From the NCBI GenBank assembly GCA_030685235.1, contig MU839084.1, forward strand, positions 372,001 to 436,000: DNA of 64,000 nt, in the 5' to 3' direction. The position numbers were made by a program, and so were the translations under genes. Shown here piece after piece: positions 1 to 10,549 of this stretch (positions are counted from its first letter, which is position 1; every line of letters starts with the position of its first letter). This DNA comes from Copromyces sp. CBS 386.78. Taxonomy: Eukaryota; Ascomycota; Sordariomycetes; Sordariales; Sordariaceae. The notes beneath the pieces are model-generated. The model was not told where the DNA came from, did not search any database, and worked only from the letters and a program-made list of their open reading frames with translations.

Positions 1-1509
1 TGCAATCAAAATACAGGTATCGAAAGCGGCCAAATCCCGACGCATGCCTCCATATGGCCCGTCGAGAAAAGCTCGGTAGGTGTGAAATGGTCCTTTTTCG
101 ATGGCAGTGTCGAGGACCTTCTTGGTGAAGCCGCCGTACGGCCGGAAGACCAACACGCAATCCCTGTAGTTCTCGCCGTACTCAGAGGGGAAGTCTTCGC
201 TGCACAATGAAGAGATAGTGAAGGGGTGGTTCTCAAAGAGTGAGATACCTGGCATACGCAGATAAACGTATTGGCCTGGCTTCCAACGCATCTGGGTCGG
301 GATGGTGATTTTGATGGCGTTCTCGGTCATGATATTGATAGCCGCCTCGTCGCCAATCATCCAGGCCATTCGCCAAGGTTTCGCCCAGTTCAAGTTGAAA
401 AGTCGGATAATATTGCAGACAAGGAAGATGCCAAGGGAAGCGAACAGATAACCCCATGACAACAAGAAGTTCTTGGTGTGCCAGAAGAGCAAGGCGACGT
501 AGATCAAGCCAACCGGAATGTGAAGTATGACAAACACCTCATAGGCCTTTCGGCGGATGAAAGGGAGTGAGCCAACACAGAGCCAGCATAAAGGCACCAA
601 GCAAGCAATTCCGGAGCCATATATGATTCCGCTGCCTGGGGGAAACAGCTTTTCGAAGACCTCCATACCTCCATCTTCCCATACCGGCTGCACATAGAAC
701 GGGACCATGTGAACCAACGAGAGGAACAGGCACAAATATCCAAGCCAGCGGTGGAAGACATTGAGGCGCTCGGGGCCAATGCCCGTCACGAGGGTGAGAA
801 GGTTGGCCTTTGTGCTTGTGGCGACGATCCAGGGGGTCATCGCAACCGCAATCATGCCGGCACGGATAGCGACCGGGGGAGAACCAAATCGAATGCTCTG
901 CCAGTAGAGCGGCTGCTGGAGAAAGCAGTAGATCGTCACGAAGGCAATGGAAACGAAGACGCAGAACAGGACGGAGATGGATGAGAACGTAAATCGATGT
1001 TTCTTCCATACAATATCGGGGATCGGTCGGTAAAATACCCATCGGAAGAGGGCCAATGTGTCGTTAACAAAGCCGATGGACGAGAAGTGGGCTTTCGGCT
1101 TGAAGTTCTTCTCTTCGAGGGGCGGCTCATCGGGAAAGAAATGGCGTCTCGATTCTGCTGCTGTCATGCCCGTAACCAATGCTGCCGACCTATCCCACTC
1201 TGGTTCCAGACTGTAAAGCTGTCGAAAGTGTTCCTCCATCTCTTGCTTGTATATCGCTTGTCGAATCTTGTCCTGCCAAAAGTGCCATATTCTCATGAAC
1301 AAGATGAGGCCGACAATGACGAGCGAAAAGTACGTCCAACCCAGTCCATATTTGCTGGCTTTGGACCATGGGTCTACTGTTAATGCTTGGACAAGGCCAG
1401 GCGGACTGTTCGGCTTGAGTGGGATGGCAATTCGTTTTACTAGATCGCCAACTGCTTGTGTACTGCTGTCGGCAGCGCGTCTGAGCGCCGGTGGTATTGA
1501 TGAATCCAT
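1..1509 (-). CDS. Ferric reductase (FRE family), N-terminal 503 codons, cut by window edge
   Basis: A single open frame without introns runs from an ATG at 1509 to base 1 and continues outside the window. The family moves electrons from cytosolic NADPH through FAD and two hemes to extracellular Fe3+ or Cu2+ for uptake. Several hydrophobic helices are visible. The bis-heme histidines are present with the family's exact 13-residue spacing: HRW and VHM (about residues 254 and 268), then LHI and WHT (about 328 and 343). The FAD-binding motif HPFTISS lies near residue 426, and DGPYGG, which leads into the NADPH domain, near residue 490. The NADPH domain itself is outside the window. The start is the first in-frame ATG of the conserved frame. 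It is the more upstream-facing relative of the complete ferric reductase at 41-43 kb. Metal substrate and membrane location are inferred from the family. Confidence 0.9.
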   Translation of the reverse strand, partial: MDSSIPPALRRAADSSTQAVGDLVKRIAIPLKPNSPPGLVQALTVDPWSKASKYGLGWTYFSLVIVGLILFMRIWHFWQDKIRQAIYKQEMEEHFRQLYSLEPEWDRSAALVTGMTAAESRRHFFPDEPPLEEKNFKPKAHFSSIGFVNDTLALFRWVFYRPIPDIVWKKHRFTFSSISVLFCVFVSIAFVTIYCFLQQPLYWQSIRFGSPPVAIRAGMIAVAMTPWIVATSTKANLLTLVTGIGPERLNVFHRWLGYLCLFLSLVHMVPFYVQPVWEDGGMEVFEKLFPPGSGIIYGSGIACLVPLCWLCVGSLPFIRRKAYEVFVILHIPVGLIYVALLFWHTKNFLLSWGYLFASLGIFLVCNIIRLFNLNWAKPWRMAWMIGDEAAINIMTENAIKITIPTQMRWKPGQYVYLRMPGISLFENHPFTISSLCSEDFPSEYGENYRDCVLVFRPYGGFTKKVLDTAIEKGPFHTYRAFLDGPYGGMRRDLAAFDTCILIA

Positions 1510-3303
1510 GTTGACGAGTGATGAAAGAGTGTCTTGATGAGGCGGTATGTGGTTCGCGGTGACGGAAAGCCGTGGTCGAATGACGAAGCAGCTTACTCGA
1601 CCTGATTCAAAAAGGGCATACCGGATCCCCTAAATTAAAGATTAAGAAGCGTTGGGTGGTGGTGAGGTGGCCATCGGTGAAGAACCGAGGGAGGATCGAA
1701 GGAGGATGACGGCAAAAACCAGAAAACAAAATCGAGAAACGACTCAACACACGGGACGGGTTACTCGGGGATATATGATGGACCTGAACCGGTACCAGAA
1801 GGGATAAGCTATTCGGAACTCGGAAAGGCGTTCGAGAGAGTCGTATCGGTCCAGGTAAATGTGATGAACGTTTAACCCATGCAGTAAGACAAGTTGGCAA
1901 GCTGCAGAACCCGTCCGTCTAGCTCACAGCAAGTCGCCAGCCGCTATTGCTCGGCAAAATCCACCCGTGACTTCTTCAACCGTGGTGGCGGGCTCAAGGT
2001 CTAGGCGTGATTGGAAGACCTCAACAGTTTCCCCTTTTTCTCGTGTGGAGATGGTGATCGAAGGTAGCAGTCGACAGGGACGCCAACGCCTCGAGAACAA
2101 GCCAGTCAAGAGTCAAAGGCGCACAATAACGTCAAGACGCTTCTGATGACTGTCAATGGGCTGGCAAAAAGTCGGATGGTCATGGCGATGCGGAAAAGGC
2201 TTGATAGGCACCAAGCTCAGCGGTTGATCGGCCTTTAATATTGGCCAGCCAGGGTCCTGGTGTGGGAATCCCCCCCCCCTGTGCCTCTTAGTCCCCGTCG
2301 AACCCCCCGCCCCTCATGCTTGCCCGTCACACAGTAGCGTCGACCATCAACGGCACCCACACGGCAGGTGAGCGCTACCGGGCATCTCCATGGTTTTTGC
2401 GAACTCATGAGCCGAGGCCAAAGCACATTGGTGAAGATAACCAATATCAAATAAGTTCTCGATGAGTATGGCTGAAGACGAAGTCGACGAGAACTGGATA
2501 TAAGAACTGAAAAGGACGAAAGGAAGTCATTGATTCGAGCTTCCGGACGTTCCTGGGATGCATGTCTCGCAAGCAGCAACTGCACACCCATTTACGAACA
2601 GAGTATAGATGGCGGTACATCCCGCTCGACAGCTTTGCTAGGAGCTGACATCGTCACATCTCGCCTGCAAATCTATGGGATTGTTCCTTGCTCAGCTGCC
2701 TGGCAAGCAATCTGGCTCCAAGACAAGCAGATGACAGTGTGCGGTATGTGGTCTCGATGCGGTGGCCACAGCCGTCCATCTGCCTCCTCAAGCCCACGAT
2801 GACAACATACGGCACTTGCTGTTGACTGCTTGTGTGGCATGAATGATGAGAGGGTGTAACTGTGAAAGTCAGCATGAGACCGGGGAGGTTTTCCGACAGA
2901 CCCAATGGAAGCTCAACAAGAAAGCTTATCAACCTCCTCTTGGATGTATCGAGAGTCGGTCTCTCGCCAATACCAGGCCAGTAAGCCGTCAGCTTAATCT
3001 ATAAGAAACGGTTGATATAACACCCAAGCCTGCCGTAGGAAAGCTCTTCTTCCTTCATATCATCGCCGTCGCCATTGTGGAAGAGACGGGCCGTCAATGT
3101 TTGCTGGAGGTGAGGCACCCGACTGTGACTGTGACTGCCATCCATTGCCTGCATAGCCAAGGGCATGGAAGTCTCGATAGTTCTGCTCGAAGCGAATTGG
3201 CAGCAACAGCAAATCAACACCAATTGGGAATGGCTCCAGCCCCCACGGCAGCACCTCGACGGGACACTGTACGCCGTCGTCCCAAGCCTGCCAGGGCCCA
3301 GTA
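1510..3303. other. Intergenic spacer upstream of the ferric reductase
   Basis: No conserved coding frame is visible on either strand; short open frames lack motifs and overlap one another. Base composition is ordinary, unlike the AT-rich block that begins at about 3304. A C10-11 tract lies near 2270. The stretch presumably holds the promoter of the minus-strand ferric reductase. Confidence 0.6.
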
Positions 3304-3375
3304 CAGCACACTGTGCCTTGCATTCACGGTGTCAGTCCCCATTTTTGCATCTGACCGCCAGATATATATACATTG
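3304..3375 (+). repeat. Left terminal inverted repeat of the RIPed transposon
   Basis: The core starting near 3311 (CTGTGCCTTGCATTCACGG) is matched by the reverse complement of the right end. It continues through TTTTGCATCTGACCGCCA, after which the left arm reads TATATATA where the right arm reads ACACACAC. All these substitutions can be explained by C-to-T change on the plus strand in one arm or the other. The outer few bases differ by a 4-base insertion, so the terminus at 3304 is a best guess. Confidence 0.85.
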
Positions 3376-3580
3376 TAAAAACGTCGATACGTGATAATAG
3401 TAAAATCTTTATTTAGTTATATTATTACTAATTTAGAGGGTATTTATAATTTGATTATTGCTCTATATTCGTATGGACTCCCCGTATCTATTGAGATTGA
3501 TATTGAAGGATCCTAGTCAACCCGCTAGCTTATACTGTGTACGATTTGTACTAGGTACCGCCGCGCCCGTACCTATATTC

Positions 3581-6413
3581 ATTATGCTTCCTAAGCGCTC
3601 CCTCTTCGATAACGATGATAATTTCCGACGGTCGAAGCGATTTTTACGGCCTAGTGCCCGCGTAGTTCGAGTAAATATTGTTTTTGAAGCCGGAAATATA
3701 GACGATACTAGCGATGAGCGGGCGGGGGATATAGAGGTGATGATGAGTGGCGCTATTGTTTTAGAGATTCTTAGCTAGTTAGATTGGCCTAGTTTTAGAA
3801 TTGTATTTATTATTAATAATAATAATAATAATACGGTAAAAGGTAGTAATATTGTTAGATTTATAAAAGTAAGTATTGTGGGTAAGTAGCCTATTCGTTG
3901 CATTTCGTTTATACCCGCTAACCCTATACAGTGTATTACGATCCGATTGTTTATTATTATTGCTTTTCTAATTATTTCGATTTCGTTTGCTCTTTTAATA
4001 ATTGTTTTATTTTCTTAAGTTCTTGTTGTTGCTTTATCTTTTTGAGCTCCCGCTGTTGCCTTTGCTCGAGTTTCCTGCGCTTGCGCCCTGGCGCGCCCCC
4101 GGGCTAAGGAGTAGCCGCCTCCCTTTCCCCGTTACGAAACCCCCTTCGAGGATGAAGATAGATTTTATTACACGATAATTGTAAGTAATGGTAGGGGGGA
4201 TGAGTATCCGCCTTTATTTTAGGTATTATAAGTATTATAAAGCGAGGTTGAGGTCGTTGAGGTAGTCGAGCGACCGGCGCCGGCCAGAAAATTGTATAAA
4301 TTGAAGGTAGTACTAACACTGCTTCGGGTCCCCGATTATTTTAATATTTTGTTTATATATAATGGTATATAGTTAGTAAATAGGAATTTTAACGATTTTT
4401 TTGTAAAGCCCGGTAAATTGCTTACTTTCGTTTTGAGCAATTGTGTGTTTATTGAGAAGGACGATTTTGGCGAGGTTTATTTAGATGATTACGATTTTGG
4501 TATTAGGCTTTTAATTAGATTGTAGCGTATTGAGAATAACCTTATAGAAGTTGTTCGTAGCGAGTGTGATATTATTAGTATAAATCCCTATATTATTATA
4601 TAGTATGCGGATTGGGCGGTTAGTGTATAGGAAACGAATAGGAAAGGCATAATATTCTTTTAAGACTGCGTTATTTTTAAGAGAGACGATTTAGTTACGC
4701 CGTTTGGTAGTGGTAATGTTTCGAAGGTGATTATTAGTTTCGTAAGGCAATTAGTTGAATGATATTTTCTTACGATTATAGTTTATTTTTACGTTATTGG
4801 CGGATTCTAGTAGTAAAGTAGTTCTGCCTTTATATTTAGTATGTTTACCCTATTGCGAGTCGCTTCCTTTATAGAACGGTTAATTAATTACGGTATTTTG
4901 TAATTAGAGTTACGATTACGATATAGTTCCCTTTATTTATTTTTTCGCTAGCCCTTTTGCTAGTTTTCTATACTTGCCGCTGCGTCTACCGCTACGCTTA
5001 CTAGTACTTCTAAATATTTAAAGATAGTTAGTACCGGCCGTAAATTAATGATGAATTTGATATTATACGAGTTTAAGGATAGGCGTAAGTGCGAGTGCGA
5101 GGTATAGAAAGAGGGTAGGGAATCCGTTAATTTATTATACGATGAGTTAGTTAAGGTATAGGAGTATAAATTTGCTCACGAGTATAAGAATTATTATAAA
5201 GGGTAAGAATATTATTAGTATTATATTTTTCCTAATTAGAAATATTATTTTGCTTTAATAGTAAAGGATTTTGTTATTTGGGCTAGTGTTATTATTATTA
5301 AGCGGACTACGGTTAATTAATTTCTACCCGAAATAATTTTACGGTGGTTTAGCTCGTTTTAATAGTTATTTGTTCTTTTAGCCGGCGCGCTAATGTTTGA
5401 GTAGTTAAATAATTAGTAGTTTTAACTGTTTGTGCTATACGCTGTCTTGGGTATGAAATGTAGTGGCGGTATGAGGGGTTTTATATCTATACTTTAAGTT
5501 TTTAATTTTAATTTCTAGAATAGTTATTAAGTTAATGGTAATGTGTATGGGGTTAATGGTAATAATAATGGCGTTAGAGTATTTTTTGCCCTACTTTTTG
5601 TGCCTTTGTTTAATGAGTATAGGAGTATAGGTATAGGTACAATAGGTATAGGATTGTTAGAGCCTACGTTGCTTATTTTATTTACGTTGCCTAGCGGTAT
5701 TGGTATTGGTACTGGTATTGCTTCTACTTTTTGCGTTGGCGATGACCTTTAACCTTTTTCCCCTCCACTCTTATTATTGTTAGACCAACCGCCTAATGCT
5801 TGCGTTGCCGATTTTATGAAGTAGTTGATTTTTAGATTCGCGTTGAGAGTTGGTGAAAATAATGTGTTGAGAGAGGCGCTATACGGCTTTAAAAATTCCT
5901 TTATATTTGGGAGGTTGTTATTTTACGATGTATGAAACCTGTTGCGTTTATGGTATTTCGCCTATGGAGTTGATGAGAGTATTTACGTCGTGATTAAGAA
6001 GGTTATTAAGGATTATTTGTATTTCGAGCGCGATTTTATTTAGTGGTCGTTGTTGCTATTGTTGCGTGAGGCTCTAGTATTGTAACCGTAGTAGATCCCT
6101 TCCTAGACCGTTAATTCTATAGAGTTATTATAGTTATAAGGTAAGTGTTCGTTTATTATTGTTGTGTATATTGTTAATTGTTTGTATTATTAATAGTTAT
6201 ATTCTTAGATTCCTTTTGGGATGTAAATTTCGTATTCGATTGCGACCTTCCCGTTTTCGACGATTGTGTTTATAGTAGTTTTATTGAAGATTATGTAGAT
6301 GAGGAGATTAACCCCGACGATAGTTTGCGTATAGATGATGACCTTACTGTTAGTGAGTTAGAGCCTATTTTTATTAATGACGACGACGACGACGATGAGG
6401 ATGACGAGTTTTA
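3581..6413 (+). pseudogene. Relic of a large accessory gene carried by the transposon
   Basis: From the ATG at 3581, one reading frame can be followed past 6100. The segments at 3581, 4448, 5048 and 5543 are all in the same frame. It is interrupted almost only by TAG/TAA, as expected if CAG/CAA glutamine codons were changed by C-to-T mutation; occasional TGA fits CGA. An asparagine run near 3817-3835 would derive from a CAA-type repeat. After a frame change, a very acidic stretch with a run of Asp residues (6178-6413) could be the C-terminal exon. The relic implies a protein of roughly 850-940 residues. I do not recognise the family. It converges on the transposase relic, which ends near 6730. 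No active product is possible from this copy. Confidence 0.55.
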
Positions 6414-6729
6414 AGAGGGAGATTATATATACGAGGGGAGGCGAGTTCTAAAGAGGGGGATTATATATATAGGGGGATTGTTATATATAATAATATTGTT
6501 TGAGGGATTTATAGTATTTTTAATACTTTTAGTACTTTTAGTATTTTTAGTACTTTGGGGGGTTTTTTTATTATTATTGTTTTTTTTATACGTTTGTGGT
6601 ATTTTCTTGTATTCGATTGTATTGGTTTTTGGTTATGAATTACCCTTAATTTCGATGATGTTTATTTTGTTATATTTATTATATAATTTAATATTTTATA
6701 TTATTGTATCCGTTGTCTTTAGTTTATAT

Positions 6730-7904
6730 AGTTGATTTTTATATAGTATATTGTAATCTTTTATTTCGCTAGCTTCGTTGAGTTCGTTAGAGGGTACGTA
6801 TGTTTGGCGATAGTGCCCTTGTATGGTATTAATTCGTTGACTTATTTCTTACGTTGCCCTTTTAAGGAAGGTTTTGAATTCCCCCTCTTTTAGTCGATTA
6901 TTGTTAGCGTGTTGGTATTGTTGCTTTATGTATGTTTTTACGTTGTTGAAGTACGTTTCGATAGGGTTGAAATTAGGAGAGTATAGTAGTAAGAATTAGA
7001 GTAGGATGTTTCTGTTATTATAGGCGATTTTGATAGAGGGATTTTTATGCTACGATGCGTTATTTATTATTAGAATGTTATGGCGGTTGGGAAAGGGATT
7101 TATTTTAGGGAGCACCTTTTCTTCGAGCTATATAATAAATTTAGTTGTATTAGTTATTCCTTTATAATATAGTACATCGATGAGGCTATTTATAGTTAAC
7201 GTTAGTAATAGATAGAATTGTTTACCCTTAGTTAGGGCGTTGTTTAACTATAGAGATATACTTTTTGGTGCTTATCCTATACGACGAGCGCTATCCTTCT
7301 TATTAATTTTAGATTTATTGTAGAATACGTATATATTTGCTGAAAATTTCGAAATTTTTTGTAGTTAGTCGAATTTTAGTGGATTGCTACGTTGGGAAGT
7401 TTTATGGGCTATCTTTTTATTATTTTATTTTGAAGTTTTTAATTGTTTAAATATAGTCGTTATCGATACGTATATATTTAATTCGTTGGCGAGAAAGTGT
7501 TATATTTTGTCGAGATAAAGGTTGGGTTTATATTGAAGGAGTTTGAGAATTTTTTGTAGTAAGTTAGATATAGTTCGAGATATTTGTAATTATTTTATAC
7601 TAATTTCTATAGTTTATAGCGCTAGTATAGTACGGTTAAAGGGTGTACGAGGCTTTGAATATAGTTTGCTAATTGTATTATAGTGCTTCTTTAAATGCTA
7701 GACCTGCCGTTTATTAATACTAATAGTTTGCGCGATTTTACGTGGATGCTCGCTAGCGACTAGTATTACGTATATTGTTTGCCGCTGTTGGTCGTTCGTA
7801 TAATGTGTTATGGCTATAGTTATTTTACGTTGATATAGTTTTAAAATCCGGTCGAAATAGTAAAATTTGGGTGCAAATCGAGTATAAAACGACGGAGTTA
7901 TCAA
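6730..7904 (-). pseudogene. RIP-killed Tc1/mariner (DDE_3) transposase
   Basis: Reading the minus strand through several stops gives a recognisable transposase. An N-terminal helix-turn-helix part (ASEHPRKIAQTISINKRQV, about 7700-7755) resembles the DNA-binding domains of this group. The catalytic half has the first aspartate strand (YNKS where YDES/YDKS is usual, near 7325), a degenerate copy of the DNAS.H motif reading NNAS-stop-H near 7050, and YSPNFNPIE for YSPDFNPIE near 6970. At least two catalytic Asp codons read as Asn (GAC/GAT to AAC/AAT), and TGG codons appear as TAG/TAA; these are G-to-A changes on this strand, equal to C-to-T on the plus strand. The final Glu of NPIE is intact. 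The end near 6730 is approximate. Confidence 0.85.
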
Positions 7905-7934
7905 TTTTTACGATCTGGAAAGTCGATGTTGATG

Positions 7935-8001
7935 CATGTGTGTGTATTTGGCGGTCAGATGCAAAAGTGGGGATTGACACCGTGAATGCAAGGCACAGCA
8001 G
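7935..8001 (-). repeat. Right terminal inverted repeat of the RIPed transposon
   Basis: Reverse complement of the left end, containing GGCGGTCAGATGCAAAAG and CCGTGAATGCAAGGCACAG. This arm keeps GTGTGTGT where the left arm reads TATATATA, so it appears less mutated on its own C residues. The end is followed by TA at 8002-8003, a possible target-site duplication. Confidence 0.85.
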
Positions 8002-9241
8002 TACACTAAGGCAGGCATAGCGGCCCCGTTGCGTTGCCATGCCACGGCCGCAGTTGGGTCGCTTCCTTTCCACACAAAGCAGCATCTTGACTTTTGCCGG
8101 GTTCTGGTCCTCCAATTGCTGGGTGTCTTTTAGGAGTCTGGCCTCTCACAGTGTCACAGAAGCTGTGAAGCAGGAGGCAAGACACTGGTGGCCGGTGGTC
8201 CACAGGAGGACGAACACTGTACGCGTACAACAAGAAGAGGAAAAGAAAAGAAAAAAATGAATGCAAAGAGGAGTGCGACTTTGCGTGCTCAGGAGTCAAG
8301 GCCGGCCTTGGTGGGAGGACTGGTCAACCTGCCCGATGCGATTGGAGAGATATCTGTGATGAAGGGAAATTGTTTGATGGCGAATCACCAGTCGTGGGAT
8401 GGTGTCCAAGTGGAAGAGACAAGAAGCGGAGCCGTTACGGTCCTTCCTCGATGCGGGTTTCCACAGCTCATCCCCGAGCACATCACTTTTGCGGGAGGAA
8501 GCATGGACCAACAACGTCCCTCGGCGGCAAGACTGTGTCACTGATTGGCTGGAAATACTTGGTCAACACCACCAACAACCCTCACCCTCGCCCATTGTCC
8601 TCCATCCACATTCCTCCATCAACAACCTCACTCGTCCCATACAGTATTTGTCAGAAGCAAACAGCAACGGCAACACGGTACATAGTAGACGATGCTCGCC
8701 ATACGGCAGTGAAAAGAGATTGTTGCTCCTCCGATCAGGAATGTTGCCACAGCAAGTCCCAACATGTTGGATCGGCCGTCTGTCCTCTCACGGGGCAATA
8801 ACTTGTTGTGGTCGTCACACTCCATTGTGATCAGTTACCGTTACATGTTGATTATTGCGCTGGTACAGCACATTGTAAATTGACGTCTATATCAAATTAT
8901 TTCAAACTAGGTTGCTCTCATTGACCTGGATCATGCTTTGGATAGACACTACCTGCCTCAAAAGGAGCCGCCTAGAGGAACGCTGACTATCTTCGAACCC
9001 ATGTATCCGTCACAGCTTGTAGCACGGTACTGCAACAACAATAACAACAACTGCCGGATTCCTTGAAGTTACAAGACCCTGCTGTCTGTGCTACCGGCCG
9101 GTACCCGTACCATTATGCAAGACATTTCTTCGTTTTCCGTTTCTATGCCACTAGCACCGAATCTGGGCCGCCTAATGGGCCAGCCGGCCGAACTGTCAGC
9201 CTCCCAGCAGGGCTTGAACACCCATTTCAGCTGTCCTAGTC
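8002..9241. other. Intergenic spacer between the transposon and the FAD oxidoreductase
   Basis: CpA dinucleotides return to normal at about 7870-8000, marking the edge of the mutated block. Two overlapping plus-strand frames of 143 codons (8370-8801, 8399-8830) have no motif and no homologue I recognise, so I treat the stretch as non-coding. It includes the 3' flank of the minus-strand gene that ends at 9242. Confidence 0.6.
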
Positions 9242-10549
9242 CTAGTCAGCCTTTCCAATCACCTTCTCAAACCCCAAAGCGCTGATATCCGCGCTCAGCG
9301 GCCGTCCCTGGACCAACTCGCTCATCACAATGCCTGTGCCCAAGCTCATGCTAATTCCCCACGGCCCATGGCCGGTAGCCAAAAACACACCTCCCTCAGC
9401 GCCGGGCTTCGTCTGAATCCCGCATCCGAGATGCTCATCCGGCACCCTCGCGACGATAGGCAGCCCCCACGGCGTCAGCGGCCGGAAGCATAAGCCCTCT
9501 CTAACCACCTCCAGGTCGTCCTCCCCATCATCCCCTGACCCCAGCAGCTCCCTAGCGGCCTGCTTGACCAACTCCATAGACTCACTCTGCACCTTTGAGC
9601 CCTCCGCCACGTTCGGCAGCGGCACCGCCGCCGAGTTTAACCCCGCAAAGTATATCTGCCCGCCCACCCTAGAAAAAATCTCTGGGCAAAAGACATCATG
9701 ACTTGTATAAACCGCATGACACCCCTCCCCATCAACAGCCCCCGCCCACCTCGGGCTCTTCACCACCAGCGAATGACCCGCCAGGCTTGTCACCGGCAGC
9801 CTCTTGACCGTTGGCGAAGTAGCCCCAAACAGCTTCTCCCAGACTTGTCCTGACCAGCATCCAGCCGTGATGATGATCCTCGAGCACTTAACTTCCCTCT
9901 CCTCCCCCGTCTTGACATCCCTCAACCTCAGACCACTAACCACCCCCTCAGGGCCGTCCCTCAACACCTCCACCGCCTCCGCCCCTTGCGAAACCTTCAC
10001 CCCCCTCCCTTCCGCCTCGCTCAACAAAAACCGACAAAGCCTCTCCGGCTCCAACTGCGCTGCGTCCCCCTCCCCGCCAATGACCTCCACATCATCGCCC
10101 TCGCGTCTTTTCAACCACGCCGGCGTCTTCTTCTTTAGGTCTTCCACACTCAACACCGGCAAGTCGGGAGCCGCCTCCGCCCTACTCGTCCCACTACGCA
10201 ACCAATCATCCCCACGCTTCTTGACGCCCTTGTCAACCGCCACAGCCGAGTATCCCAGCGAGGTAGAGGGAGCGTAGGACCAGTTGCGTCGGCCGTCGTG
10301 GGCGGAGGCCAGACGGGCGTGCTCGGCGAAGGAGAGCGCGCCGAGAGAGGAAACTTCGGGCGCGAACCAGTTCCGGGCCAAGAAACCGCCGGCGAAGCCG
10401 GAGGCGGACCAGAAGAGGGTGGGGGAGGGGTCGATCAGGTGGATTTCTGAAGATGAAGAGAGGGAGAGGTAGTAGGCGGTTGAGACGCCGATGATGCCGG
10501 CGCCGAGGATGACCGTGTCGGTGTTTGCGGTGGTGGTTGTGGATGACAT
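9242..10549 (-). CDS. FAD-dependent oxidoreductase (DAO family), 435 aa
   Basis: Intronless frame from ATG at 10549 to TAG at 9242. The N-terminus carries the dinucleotide-binding GxGxxG (GAGIIG, residues 16-21) after a short Thr-rich leader, followed by an acidic residue pair in IHLIDPSP that would hold the FAD ribose. Near the C-terminus, the block around LRPLTPWGLPIV-type residues and ATGHGPWGISMS matches the second FAD-contact region of the D-amino-acid/sarcosine oxidase fold. This family oxidises amines or amino acids or acts as a cytosolic FAD protein; fungal members related to yeast Tda3 have this length and layout. The substrate cannot be told from sequence. No peroxisomal SKL-type signal is seen; the protein ends GKAD. 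The codon choice is strongly C-ending, like its neighbours. Confidence 0.85.
   Translation of the reverse strand: MSSTTTTANTDTVILGAGIIGVSTAYYLSLSSSSEIHLIDPSPTLFWSASGFAGGFLARNWFAPEVSSLGALSFAEHARLASAHDGRRNWSYAPSTSLGYSAVAVDKGVKKRGDDWLRSGTSRAEAAPDLPVLSVEDLKKKTPAWLKRREGDDVEVIGGEGDAAQLEPERLCRFLLSEAEGRGVKVSQGAEAVEVLRDGPEGVVSGLRLRDVKTGEEREVKCSRIIITAGCWSGQVWEKLFGATSPTVKRLPVTSLAGHSLVVKSPRWAGAVDGEGCHAVYTSHDVFCPEIFSRVGGQIYFAGLNSAAVPLPNVAEGSKVQSESMELVKQAARELLGSGDDGEDDLEVVREGLCFRPLTPWGLPIVARVPDEHLGCGIQTKPGAEGGVFLATGHGPWGISMSLGTGIVMSELVQGRPLSADISALGFEKVIGKAD

Larger units (their letters stand above)
3304..8001. mobile_element. RIP-mutated 4.7 kb Tc1/mariner-type DNA transposon with terminal inverted repeats
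   Basis: The block is bounded by inverted repeats of about 65-70 bases and is very AT-rich compared with its flanks. It encloses two convergent coding relics: a DDE_3 transposase on the minus strand and a long accessory frame on the plus strand. Both are riddled with TAG/TAA stops where CAG/CAA or TGG codons would be expected. CpA dinucleotides are almost absent on the plus strand, the signature of repeat-induced point mutation in fungi such as Neurospora. A TA dinucleotide borders each end (3302-3303 and 8002-8003), which fits the TA target duplication of Tc1/mariner elements, but the exact ends are uncertain by several bases because the outer repeat has a 4-base length difference. At 4.7 kb it is long for this superfamily, whose members are usually 1.3-2 kb. 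Confidence 0.85.

Noticed and set aside
8370..8830. Two overlapping 143-codon frames next to the transposon
   Set aside because: They overlap in different frames and neither shows a protein family.
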